The notes under the pieces are model-generated. The model was not told the origin of the DNA and did not search any database. It saw only the letters and a list, made by a program, of their open reading frames with translations. 7,121 nt of DNA from Pseudomonadota bacterium (GTDB taxonomy: Bacteria > Pseudomonadota > Gammaproteobacteria > Burkholderiales > Methylophilaceae). Position numbers and translations under genes: made by a program. Below are positions 1 to 6,442 of the stretch, one piece after another; the stretch's first letter is position 1; every line of letters begins with the position of its first letter. Location: assembly GCA_023459535.1 (NCBI GenBank), contig JAEWTK010000113.1, forward strand, positions 1 through 7,121. Reading direction: 5' to 3'.

Positions 1-1
1 G

Positions 2-631
2 TGCGGCATCTCGACCGACATCAGCGATTACAAGTCCCGCGAGAGGGAGATGCGCCAGCAGGCCTTCCACGACGAACTGACCAGCTTGCCGAACCGGCGC
101 CTGCTGTTCGACCGTCTCGACCTGGCGATCGCCGCCAGTCGCCGCAGCGAACTCTATGGTGCGCTGCTGTTCATCGATCTCGACAACTTCAAGCCGCTCA
201 ACGACAGTCGTGGGCACGAGGCCGGCGACCTGTTGCTGATCGAGGTCGCCCGCCGCCTGCAAAAATGCGTGCGCGAAGTCGATACCGTTGCTCGTCTCGG
301 CGGCGACGAGTTCGTCGTCATGGTCCAGAACCTGGATGCCGACGGCGAACGCTCACGCGCACAGATTGGCATCATCGCCGAAAAGATCCACGCCACCCTG
401 TCCGAACCCTACCGTATGCATCTCAAGGACGAGAAAGGCCATCTGATGGCGATCGAGCACCATTGCACGGCCAGCATCGGCGTCTGCCTGTTCCATTCGG
501 ACGAGCAGAGTGCCGAGGATATTCTGCGCCGCGCCGATCAGGCCATGTATGCGGTGAAGGAATCCGGCCGCAACGGCATCCAGTTCGCCAACGGCCAGCA
601 TTCGGTGGTCGCTCCGCCGGCGCCGGCATGA
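2..631 (+). CDS. PAS-GGDEF diguanylate cyclase, C-terminal part (5' end outside window)
   Basis: Partial gene, open from the left edge in the frame of the stop at 629-631. The first visible residues, GISTDISDYKSRE, look like the end of a PAS/PAC sensor segment, so the missing N-terminus probably carries one or more sensory domains. The GGDEF domain follows: DELTSLPNRR at its start, the nucleotide/metal region FIDLDNFKPLND followed by GHEAGD, the active-site GGDEF at 299-313, and the closing YAVKESGRNG. An RxxD inhibitory (I) site, REVD at 272-283, lies exactly five residues before GGDEF, the canonical spacing for c-di-GMP product inhibition. Known family role: condensation of two GTP into cyclic-di-GMP. 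All visible signature residues are intact, so I predict an active, feedback-inhibited cyclase. The input signal cannot be told from this fragment. An internal ATG at 50 is not the real start, because the coding frame continues upstream of it. Confidence 0.93.
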   Translation, partial: CGISTDISDYKSREREMRQQAFHDELTSLPNRRLLFDRLDLAIAASRRSELYGALLFIDLDNFKPLNDSRGHEAGDLLLIEVARRLQKCVREVDTVARLGGDEFVVMVQNLDADGERSRAQIGIIAEKIHATLSEPYRMHLKDEKGHLMAIEHHCTASIGVCLFHSDEQSAEDILRRADQAMYAVKESGRNGIQFANGQHSVVAPPAPA

Positions 632-644
632 ATGCTATGCCGGC
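622..644 (+). terminator. GC-rich perfect hairpin across the cyclase stop codon, possible terminator
   Basis: GCCGGCAT (622-629) is perfectly complementary to ATGCCGGC (637-644), giving an 8-bp stem with a 7-nt loop. The stem includes the first base of the TGA stop and the loop holds the other two. No T-run follows, so this is not a classical intrinsic terminator. It could slow transcription, protect the 3' end of the mRNA, or be incidental in GC-rich DNA. GCCGGC occurs three times between 616 and 644. Confidence 0.35.
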
Positions 645-699
645 ATCGGATAACACCTTATGATGTGACATCGCCGTTCGATGCTTCAGGATAAAGACC

Positions 700-1179
700 A
701 TGAAACTCCCGACCTTGCTTTTGCTGTTGCTCATCTTCCTGTTGGCGGCCTTCACCGCGCTGAACTGGGGCGTATTCGTTCAGCCCGCCGAACTGTCGTT
801 TGGTGTCGCTACATTGCAGCTGCCGTTCGGTCTCTTGATGCTGGGCCTGCTGGTCGCCGTGACCCTGGTTTTCATCCTGTTCGCGATCTATGTGCAGACC
901 GGTGCGCTGCTCGAAGTGCGGCGTCATACGCGCGAACTGCAGGCCTGCCGAGAACTTGCCGAGAAAGCCGAAGCCTCACGCTTGAGCGAGTTGCGGCATG
1001 CCTTTGAGACCGCGGCGGAGAAGCAGGAGAGCCGGCAGCAGGCGTTCGAGGCCAGATTGACGGCCGAGGTCGCGCAGCTCGGTTCCGGCCTGCGCGTCAG
1101 CATGGAAGAATCCGTCAACTCGCTGGCGGCCTGTATCGGCGAACTGGAAGACCGGCTGGAGCGCGAGCGGCGGACATGA
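700..1179 (+). CDS. LapA-domain (DUF1049) inner-membrane protein with C-terminal coiled coil
   Basis: 159 residues. Start chosen at ATG 700 because AGGA (688-691) sits 8 nt upstream and the protein then opens directly with a hydrophobic segment. Two predicted membrane helices (about residues 3-21 and 41-65) are separated by a short loop with the conserved LNWG motif, the layout of the LapA/YciS domain. From about residue 66 to the end the chain is rich in Glu, Arg, Ala and Gln with heptad-like spacing, which suggests a long cytoplasmic coiled coil. E. coli LapA (YciS) is only about 100 residues and works with LapB (YciM) in controlling lipopolysaccharide synthesis through LpxC. Here no lapB is adjacent and the tail is longer, so the same role is not assured. 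It lies between two c-di-GMP genes, 68 bp after the first. This family is unrelated to the large adhesin also called LapA. Confidence 0.8.
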   Translation: MKLPTLLLLLLIFLLAAFTALNWGVFVQPAELSFGVATLQLPFGLLMLGLLVAVTLVFILFAIYVQTGALLEVRRHTRELQACRELAEKAEASRLSELRHAFETAAEKQESRQQAFEARLTAEVAQLGSGLRVSMEESVNSLAACIGELEDRLERERRT

Positions 1180-1256
1180 GGCGTCTTTTATACAAGAACT
1201 TCGAACGGTTGAAGCCGGTTGATACGACGGGTTTTCAGGAGTACGCCATGCCGTAA
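1176..1256 (+). CDS. Possible 26-residue small ORF or leader between lapA-like and EAL genes
   Basis: ATG at 1176 overlaps the upstream TGA stop as ATGA, a common arrangement for translational coupling. The frame runs 26 codons, beginning MRRLLYKNFERLK and ending QEYAMP, to TAA at 1254-1256. It is in the same frame as the EAL gene, with no other stop between this TAA and the EAL start. An AGGAG (1237-1241) lies 6 nt before an internal ATG (1248), which would encode only Met-Pro before the stop. I recognise no family. It may be a leader peptide, the remnant of a longer N-terminus of the EAL gene cut by a nonsense change, or chance. Confidence 0.22.
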   Translation: MRRLLYKNFERLKPVDTTGFQEYAMP

Positions 1257-1301
1257 GGAATCGCTTCGGATTTGCATGACAACAGCCGCAAGACGGGTTC
1301 T

Positions 1302-1307
1302 AGGGAA
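1302..1307 (+). promoter_or_regulatory. Ribosome binding site deciding the EAL gene start
   Basis: AGGGAA lies 6 nt before ATG 1314. A longer reading from TTG at 1272 is open, but it has no good Shine-Dalgarno and would add 14 polar residues, so ATG 1314 is preferred. Confidence 0.6.
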
Positions 1308-1313
1308 AACAGG

Positions 1314-2990
1314 ATGAAAGCTCAACAAGAATACCAATGGCTTTACCGATATCGTCGTCCGCTACGCCTGCTGGCTGCAGCCTCGCTGGTCGCTTCCGCC
1401 CTCGGCATCTATCTGCTGGTCTACATGACCGGCGGCATCAAGTTCGTTTACTCGCATTCCATGTATGTGCCCATTCTGCTGTCCGGCTTTCTGTTCGGCA
1501 TGGCAGGCGGTGCGCTGTTCGGCCTGTTCGCCGGTCTGGTGCTGGGGCCCTTCATGCCGATCGACGTCGTCACCGGCGAGATGCAGGAGACGGTCAATTG
1601 GCTCTATCGCACCGGTTTTTTCGTGCTGATCGGTTCTCTCAGCGGACTCGCCAGCCATCTGACCCGTTCCTACGTCGAGCGCCTGCAATGGGTCTCCGAG
1701 CACGATCAGGCGACCCAGTTGCCGAACCGCAACGCCATTCTCAAGCAGATCGCCAAACTCGATGGCGACAGCGCCGGACACTGGTTGCTGGCGGTCATCT
1801 ATCTGGAGAACGAGCGCGAACTGAATGCCTCGTTCGGCGAGACGGTGGTGAATCAGGTTATCGCGCAATTTCCGACGCGTGTCGTCGCCGCACTGCGGCG
1901 GGAGTTTCAGGTCTACCGCATCAGTTCGGCGCAGATGGCGGTGCTGATCGAAGAGGGCGACCGCGATCGGGCCGACCTCCTGAATGCGCTGGTGGAGGCG
2001 TTTCATGCGCCGTTCCCGATCGACGGTATCTTCATCCATATCGATGTGCGCATCGGCTACACCGTCATCGGGCACCATCACGGCCAACCCGCGACCTGCC
2101 TGCAGGAAGCGGAAGAGGCCATGTCGGCGGCGGTCGAGAGCGTGCAGGACTGGGTCGCCTACAGCCCGGAGTTCATCAAGGCCAAGCAGGACAACCTGAC
2201 CATCATCGGCGATCTGCGCAATGCGCTACATACCGGGCAGTTGTGCATGTACTACCAGCCCAAGGTGGAGATGGCGACCGGGCGGGTCGTCAGTGTCGAG
2301 GCGCTGATACGCTGGGACCATCCGCAGCGCGGCCGCATTCCGCCGGACAGCTTCATTCCGCGCGCCGAGCAGAGCACGCTGATTAATCTGGTCACGGAGT
2401 TCGCGCTGGATCAGGCCGTGGGGCAGTTAGCCGCCTGGCAACAGGCCGGCATCGATATCGCCATGGCGATCAACATTTCCACCCGCAATCTGCTGCAGCC
2501 GGATTTCGATGAAGTGGTCATCGGCCACCTGCTGCGCTACCAGCTGGAAGGCAGCAAGATCGAGCTGGAGGTGACGGAAGGTGCGCTTGCCATCGACATG
2601 GCGCACACCATCCACGAACTGGCCGCACTGTCGGAGCTGAAAGTCATCATCTCGGTCGACGACTTCGGTACCGGCTATTCATCGCTGCGCTATCTGCACC
2701 TGTTGCCGATCTCCATCATCAAGATTGACCAGTCCTTCGTCCGCGCCCTGCCGGCCGACAAGGGCTCGGTGCATATCGTCGAGGCGGCGCTGATGCTGGC
2801 GCACAAGATGGGCATGGAAGTCATCGCCGAAGGGGTGGATAGCAAGGCGGCCTGGGATTATCTGCGCGATGCGGGCTGCGACATGGTGCAGGGCTATCTG
2901 GTCTCGCCGCCGATGCCGGCAGCGGAGTTCGAGCAATGGTACTGCCAGCGTCAGGGGCGCTTCGATCCGGAGACGGTGGCCGATGCTTGA
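1314..2990 (+). CDS. Membrane-anchored c-di-GMP phosphodiesterase, degenerate GGDEF plus EAL
   Basis: 558 residues from ATG 1314. The N-terminus has about three hydrophobic segments (residues 18-38, 51-80, 97-115). The second, with YVPILLSGFLFGMAGG, resembles the small integral-membrane sensor region seen on many kinases and cyclases. A GGDEF-like domain starts at HDQATQLPNRN (130-140), but the active-site GGDEF is replaced by SSAQM (204-208), so cyclase activity is not expected. It could still bind GTP or pass on a signal. The EAL domain keeps EALIRW (329-334), INIST, LEVTEGA, the DDFGTGYSSL loop (449-458), IKIDQSF, AEGVD and QGYL, which cover the known metal, water and loop-6 residues. I predict hydrolysis of c-di-GMP to pGpG at the inner membrane. 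The nearby upstream diguanylate cyclase suggests local control of the same messenger. The membrane input signal is unknown. Confidence 0.93.
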   Translation: MKAQQEYQWLYRYRRPLRLLAAASLVASALGIYLLVYMTGGIKFVYSHSMYVPILLSGFLFGMAGGALFGLFAGLVLGPFMPIDVVTGEMQETVNWLYRTGFFVLIGSLSGLASHLTRSYVERLQWVSEHDQATQLPNRNAILKQIAKLDGDSAGHWLLAVIYLENERELNASFGETVVNQVIAQFPTRVVAALRREFQVYRISSAQMAVLIEEGDRDRADLLNALVEAFHAPFPIDGIFIHIDVRIGYTVIGHHHGQPATCLQEAEEAMSAAVESVQDWVAYSPEFIKAKQDNLTIIGDLRNALHTGQLCMYYQPKVEMATGRVVSVEALIRWDHPQRGRIPPDSFIPRAEQSTLINLVTEFALDQAVGQLAAWQQAGIDIAMAINISTRNLLQPDFDEVVIGHLLRYQLEGSKIELEVTEGALAIDMAHTIHELAALSELKVIISVDDFGTGYSSLRYLHLLPISIIKIDQSFVRALPADKGSVHIVEAALMLAHKMGMEVIAEGVDSKAAWDYLRDAGCDMVQGYLVSPPMPAAEFEQWYCQRQGRFDPETVADA

Positions 2991-3031
2991 AGCCGGAGTT
3001 TGCGCCCGGGAATCAGCGCATGTAGCTTTGT

Positions 3032-3043
3032 AGCCTGCAGGCT
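3032..3043. repeat. 12-bp perfect palindrome between convergent genes
   Basis: AGCCTGCAGGCT reads the same on both strands and lies in the 57-bp gap between the ends of the EAL gene and rep. As a hairpin it would have only a 4-bp stem with a 4-nt loop, and no T-run follows on either side, so I do not call it a terminator. No other convincing bidirectional terminator is visible in this gap. Confidence 0.35.
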
Positions 3044-3047
3044 TGCC

Positions 3048-5039
3048 TCAGGCCTTGCCCAGCATGGCCCGAATCTGCGCCATGCGCTCGCGCCCATGCT
3101 CCTTGCTGGCGGCCGGGTCGGCAGCCGGGTTGCCGAAGTGGCGGATATCGTCTTGCGGCAGTTCCTCGATAAAGCGGCTGGCTTCGCAGACTTCAGTCTC
3201 ACCGGCGCGTTTGCGTTTTTTACACCAAGAGATGTGCAGCGATTTTTGTGCACGGGTGATGCCGACGTACATCAGCCGGCGCTCTTCCTCGATCTTGCCG
3301 TTATCGACGCTTTCGCGGTGAGGCAGGATACCTTCCTCGACGCCGACCAGGAACACATGGCCGAATTCCAGGCCTTTGGCGGCGTGCAACGTGGACAGCT
3401 TGACCGCGTCCGGCTCACCGTTCTCGCGGCCTTCCAGCATGCTCATCAATGACACCATCTGCGTCAGTTCCAGCAGGTTGCGTTCGTCTTCTTCGCCTTT
3501 CTTGGTCAGCCAGCCGACGAAATCCATGACGTTCTTCCACTTGGTCTCGGCTGCGCGTGGGTCTTCCGTGTCGTAGAGGAAAGGTTCGTACTGGATGGCC
3601 TCCAGCATCTCGTTCAGCAGTTCGCCTGCGGGCTCTTTTGCCGCACGTTCCTGCACACGGTTGATGAACTGGCAGAAGTTGAGCAGGTCATCCAGCTGTT
3701 TGTGGCCGACCTCGCGCTGGAATTCGGCTTCGAAGGCAGCGGCAAACAGCGAGAGGTGATGCTGGCGCGCATACTCGCCGAGGCGCTCCAGCGTGGTGTT
3801 GCCGATGCCTTTTTTCGGCGTCGTGGCGGCACGGATGAAGGCGGGATCGTCATCCTCGTTGGCGACCAGGCGCAGATAGCTGACCAGGTCCTTGATCTCG
3901 GCCTTGTCGAAGAAGGACTGGCCGCCGGAGACGGTGTAGGGGATCTTGTGCTCGCGCAGTTTTTCCTCGAACAGCCGTGCCTGATGATTGCCGCGATAGA
4001 GGATGGCGTAGTCCAGGTATTTGGTGCGGTGCTCGAACTTGTGCGCCATCAGCTTCATGACCACGGATTCCGCCTCGTGCATTTCGTCCTTGGCGGCACT
4101 GACCTGGATCGGCTCGCCGGTACCGTGCTCGCTCCACAGTTTCTTGTCGAACAGCTTGGGGTTGTTGGCAATGACCTGGTTGGCAGCGCGCAGGATGCGC
4201 ACGGTGGAGCGGTAGTTCTGTTCCAGCTTGATGACTTTCAGTCTGGAGAAGTCCTCAGTCAGCTGGCGCAGGTTCTCGACATCGGCACCGCGCCAACCGT
4301 AGATGGCCTGGTCGTCATCGCCCACCGCAGTGAAGCGGCCTTCGACCCCGGTCAGCAATTTTACCAGCTTGTACTGGCAGGCGTTGGTATCCTGGTATTC
4401 GTCGATCAGCAGGTACTTCAGCTTGCGCTGCCAGCGTTCCAGCGCTTCCGGATGCTGCTCGAACAGTTCCACCGGCAGCTTGATCAGGTCGTCGATATCC
4501 ACCGCCTGATAGGCTTTCAGCGTCTGCTGATAAAGCTGGTAGACGCGTGCGGCAGCGACCGAAAGCTCCTCGTCGGCTGTCATCTTGGCCTGGTCCGGGT
4601 TGATGAAGGCGTTCTTCCAGCTGGATATCTGCCATTGCGTCTTGCGCAGCAATTGCTTGTCGGTGGTGGCGAGGATGTCGGCCAGGATCTTGAAGCTGTC
4701 GGAAGAATCCAGTATCGAGAACTGCGGCTTGTAGCCCAAGAGTTGCGCTTCCTGCCGCAGCATCTGCAGGCCGAGCGAGTGGAAGGTAGCGATGGTCAGG
4801 CCCTTGCCGGATTTGCCTTCCAGCAGATGGCCGACCCGTTCCTGCATCTCGCGCGCGGCCTTGTTGGTGAAGGTGATGGCGGCGATCTCTTTCGGCGCGT
4901 AGCCGCATTTCTGGATCAGGTAGGCGATCTTCTGCGTGATGACGCGGGTCTTGCCGCTACCGGCGCCGGCCAGAACCAGCAAGGGACCATCGAGATATTT
5001 GACAGCTTCGCGCTGCGGGGTATTGAGTGTTGAAAGCAT
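3048..5039 (-). CDS. rep: ATP-dependent DNA helicase Rep (UvrD/Rep SF1A family)
   Basis: 663 residues, close to the about 673 of E. coli Rep. Motifs in order: Q-motif Gln9 in LNTPQREAV; Walker A GAGSGKT (25-31); Ia TFTNKAAREM (56-65); Walker B/II DEYQDT (213-218); III GDDDQAIYGWRG (240-251); IV KLEQNYRS (271-278); V LHAAKGLEF (551-559); VI YVGITRAQ (591-598). The insert between IV and V, with YLDYAILYRGNHQ, SGGQSFF and EIKDL, follows Rep more closely than UvrD or PcrA. The C-terminal AQIRAML resembles the Rep tail, which in E. coli contacts the replicative helicase DnaB. Known role: a 3'-5' translocase that clears proteins ahead of replication forks. Start: ATG 5039 gives the family N-terminus. 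Upstream starts up to 5249 are open, but they would run into the divergent reductase gene and add a non-conserved, Cys/His-rich stretch. CAGG lies 11 nt before ATG 5039, a rather long spacing. Confidence 0.97.
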   Translation of the reverse strand: MLSTLNTPQREAVKYLDGPLLVLAGAGSGKTRVITQKIAYLIQKCGYAPKEIAAITFTNKAAREMQERVGHLLEGKSGKGLTIATFHSLGLQMLRQEAQLLGYKPQFSILDSSDSFKILADILATTDKQLLRKTQWQISSWKNAFINPDQAKMTADEELSVAAARVYQLYQQTLKAYQAVDIDDLIKLPVELFEQHPEALERWQRKLKYLLIDEYQDTNACQYKLVKLLTGVEGRFTAVGDDDQAIYGWRGADVENLRQLTEDFSRLKVIKLEQNYRSTVRILRAANQVIANNPKLFDKKLWSEHGTGEPIQVSAAKDEMHEAESVVMKLMAHKFEHRTKYLDYAILYRGNHQARLFEEKLREHKIPYTVSGGQSFFDKAEIKDLVSYLRLVANEDDDPAFIRAATTPKKGIGNTTLERLGEYARQHHLSLFAAAFEAEFQREVGHKQLDDLLNFCQFINRVQERAAKEPAGELLNEMLEAIQYEPFLYDTEDPRAAETKWKNVMDFVGWLTKKGEEDERNLLELTQMVSLMSMLEGRENGEPDAVKLSTLHAAKGLEFGHVFLVGVEEGILPHRESVDNGKIEEERRLMYVGITRAQKSLHISWCKKRKRAGETEVCEASRFIEELPQDDIRHFGNPAADPAASKEHGRERMAQIRAMLGKA

Positions 5040-5103
5040 GTGTAACCAGACCTGAGCAGCGTGCAAGTTTAGCCGCTGGAGGGTAGGGCTGTCACGTTGC
5101 ATT

Positions 5104-5132
5104 TTGTGAATCTTTTGACTACTGTGAATGAT
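5104..5132 (+). promoter_or_regulatory. Candidate sigma-70 promoter for the ferredoxin-NADP+ reductase gene
   Basis: TTGTGA (5104-5109) and AATGAT (5127-5132) each match the -35 and -10 consensus at four of six bases, with a 17-nt spacer. Transcription would begin about 20 nt before the ATG, just ahead of the ribosome binding site GAGAGG. It overlaps the candidate rep -10 on the other strand, so the two promoters, if real, would compete. Confidence 0.25.
5105..5129 (+). repeat. Direct repeat TGTGAAT in the divergent rep/fpr promoter region
   Basis: TGTGAAT occurs at 5105-5111 and at 5123-5129, 18 bp from start to start, within the 119-bp gap between the two divergent genes. The copies overlap the candidate fpr promoter boxes. 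Near-two-turn spacing could suit a regulator bound on one face of the DNA, but a 7-base match is short and may be chance. Confidence 0.3.
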
Positions 5133-5154
5133 ATTTGGGCAGAACGAGAGGCAA
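5128..5154 (-). promoter_or_regulatory. Candidate sigma-70 promoter for rep
   Basis: On the minus strand, TATCAT (5133-5128) matches the -10 consensus at five of six bases. TTGCCT (5154-5149) matches the -35 at four of six, with a 15-nt spacer, shorter than ideal. It would leave a leader of about 80 nt before the rep ATG. This is pattern matching only. Confidence 0.25.
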
Positions 5155-5158
5155 GGCA

Positions 5159-5902
5159 ATGGCTGCATGGAACAAGGGTGTAGTGCTTGAGCATCGGCAA
5201 TGGAGCCAGAAATTGCACAGTCTTTTTGTCGAGTCCGACATTGAGCCATTTCAGGCCGGACAGTTCGTCAAGATCGGCCTCGAGATCGACGGCAAGGTGG
5301 TCGGGCGGCCTTATTCCCTGTGCAACGCGCCCGAAGTTCGGCCGCTGGAAATCTACTATATCGAGGTGCCGGGTGGCGAGCTGACTTCTGCGCTCAGCCG
5401 GCTGGCACCCGGCGACGAGCTGCTGGTTGCGCCGCGCGCCAACGGTTTCATGATTCTGGATGAAGTGCCTGCCGGGCGGCATCTGTGGATGATGGCGACG
5501 GGTACCGGTGTAGGTCCCTTTCTCTCCATCCTCGATACCGCCGAACCGTGGCAGCGTTTCGAGCGCGTGGTGCTGGTCTATGCCGTGCGTACGCTTTCCG
5601 AACTGAGTCATCAACAGAGAATTGCCGCCGTGCAGCAGAAACACGGCAAGCAGTTCGTTTTCATTCCCTTTGTCAGCCGCGAGGTGGTGAGTAGTGCCAT
5701 CAGCGGCCGAATTCCGCAGGCTATTGCCGATGGACAGCTGGAAGTCAGGGCGGGCATTGCATTGAATGCGTCTGACAGTCAGGTCATGCTCTGCGGTAAC
5801 CCGCAAATGATCGAAGACACGATGCAGGTATTGATAGACCGGGGTTTGCGCAAGCATAGACGTAAGGAGCCGGGGCAGATCACGGTGGAGCATTACTGGT
5901 GA
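5159..5902 (+). CDS. fpr: Ferredoxin/flavodoxin-NADP+ reductase (Fpr type)
   Basis: 247 residues, the usual length of bacterial Fpr (E. coli 248). Start is ATG 5159, with GAGAGG (5146-5151) 7 nt upstream. A TTG at 5135 in the same frame lies before that site and would add eight residues. The N-terminal FAD barrel carries RPYSL (50-54), the RxYS flavin-binding motif at the same position as in E. coli. The NADP(H) domain carries GTGVGPF (115-121) and LCGNPQM (211-217). The chain ends in VEHYW, and a C-terminal Trp stacking on the flavin is typical of this subclass. Known reaction: electron exchange between NADPH and ferredoxin or flavodoxin through FAD, in the cytoplasm, supplying reduced carriers or serving oxidative-stress repair. 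No ferredoxin gene is visible here. The stop overlaps the next gene, so the two are probably co-translated. Confidence 0.95.
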   Translation: MAAWNKGVVLEHRQWSQKLHSLFVESDIEPFQAGQFVKIGLEIDGKVVGRPYSLCNAPEVRPLEIYYIEVPGGELTSALSRLAPGDELLVAPRANGFMILDEVPAGRHLWMMATGTGVGPFLSILDTAEPWQRFERVVLVYAVRTLSELSHQQRIAAVQQKHGKQFVFIPFVSREVVSSAISGRIPQAIADGQLEVRAGIALNASDSQVMLCGNPQMIEDTMQVLIDRGLRKHRRKEPGQITVEHYW

Positions 5903-6366
5903 TGGATGAATCGCAATCTCCGGACCGGGATTTTCTGCGGCGGCAGAGTGCGCTGATCTGTAACAGCTACGCGCATTGGACCGGCCGCCAGCTATTGCAG
6001 GGCGAAACGGGCGATGTCGCCAACCGGCTGTTCGAGGCGGATTTTGCCGTGCTGTCGCACGACACCAGGCCGGAACCTGTGTTCAATTACGCCAACCGCG
6101 TTGCCATGCGCCTGTTCGGTATGAATTGGGGCGAGATCACGCGTTTGCCATCGCGGTATTCGGCCGAACCCATGCTGCAAGAGGAACGTGCCGGGTTTCT
6201 CGAGCGCGTGGCACAGCATGGCTATGTTGACGACTACAGCGGCGTGCGAATCGCCAAGGATGGCACACGCTTTCTGATCGAGAATGCCACGGTCTGGAAT
6301 CTGCTCGACGAAGCCGGCGTATTGCAGGGGCAGGCTGCCATGATTCCGCACTGGCGGCCGCTGTGA
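5902..6366 (+). CDS. Stand-alone MEKHLA (PAS-like) domain protein
   Basis: 154 residues from ATG 5902, which overlaps the fpr stop by one base (TGATG). A GTG at 5899 is also possible: it lies 8 nt after GGAG (5887-5890) and would add one Met. The sequence matches my knowledge of the MEKHLA family: PVFNYANRVAMRLF (59-72), RLPSRYSAEP (81-90), DDYSGVRI (110-117) and ATVWNLLD (129-136). MEKHLA is a PAS-related domain best known at the C-terminus of plant HD-ZIP III factors and also found as short bacterial proteins. PAS-like folds often bind a small ligand or sense redox state or light, but no function is established for the bacterial version that I know of. There is no DNA-binding, kinase or cyclase domain, no signal peptide and no membrane segment. 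Tight coupling to fpr suggests a cytoplasmic partner role, perhaps sensing or modulating redox state; this is inference. Confidence 0.82.
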   Translation: MDESQSPDRDFLRRQSALICNSYAHWTGRQLLQGETGDVANRLFEADFAVLSHDTRPEPVFNYANRVAMRLFGMNWGEITRLPSRYSAEPMLQEERAGFLERVAQHGYVDDYSGVRIAKDGTRFLIENATVWNLLDEAGVLQGQAAMIPHWRPL

Positions 6367-6442
6367 ATCCGCCGCTGACTGAAACCAAGCTGCTGAAATT
6401 TGGTTATCATTCCCACTCGTTTCAAGAATTTGGGTAACCGAC

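Noticed and set aside
1..663. 220-codon open frame in frame 1
   Set aside because: It overlaps the GGDEF gene in another frame and its translation is Arg/Pro-rich with no recognisable domain, a typical shadow in GC-rich DNA.
1272..1313. TTG start for the EAL gene
   Set aside because: It has no Shine-Dalgarno at a suitable distance and adds only polar residues before the first membrane helix. ATG 1314 has AGGGAA at 6 nt.
1362..2087. 241-codon open frame on the - strand
   Set aside because: It is antisense to the membrane/GGDEF-like part of the EAL gene and shows no recognisable domain or ribosome binding site.
1337..2386. 349-codon open frame inside the EAL gene
   Set aside because: It lies in another frame of a gene with clear domains, and its Arg-rich composition marks it as a shadow.
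2991..3047. Bidirectional intrinsic terminator between the convergent EAL and rep genes
   Set aside because: Only short palindromic stems such as AGCCTGCAGGCT are present and no T-run follows on either strand.
3702..5033. 443-codon open frame on the + strand
   Set aside because: It lies wholly antisense to rep, whose motifs are unmistakable, and the translation shows no family signature.
5040..5249. 70-residue N-terminal extension of Rep
   Set aside because: It would overlap the divergent fpr coding region, is not part of the Rep family, and the ATG at 5102 has no visible Shine-Dalgarno sequence. ATG 5039 gives the conserved N-terminus.
6405..6410. TATCAT as a -10 box for dhaL
   Set aside because: No acceptable -35 box lies 15-18 bp upstream, and there is no extended -10 TG at the right position.
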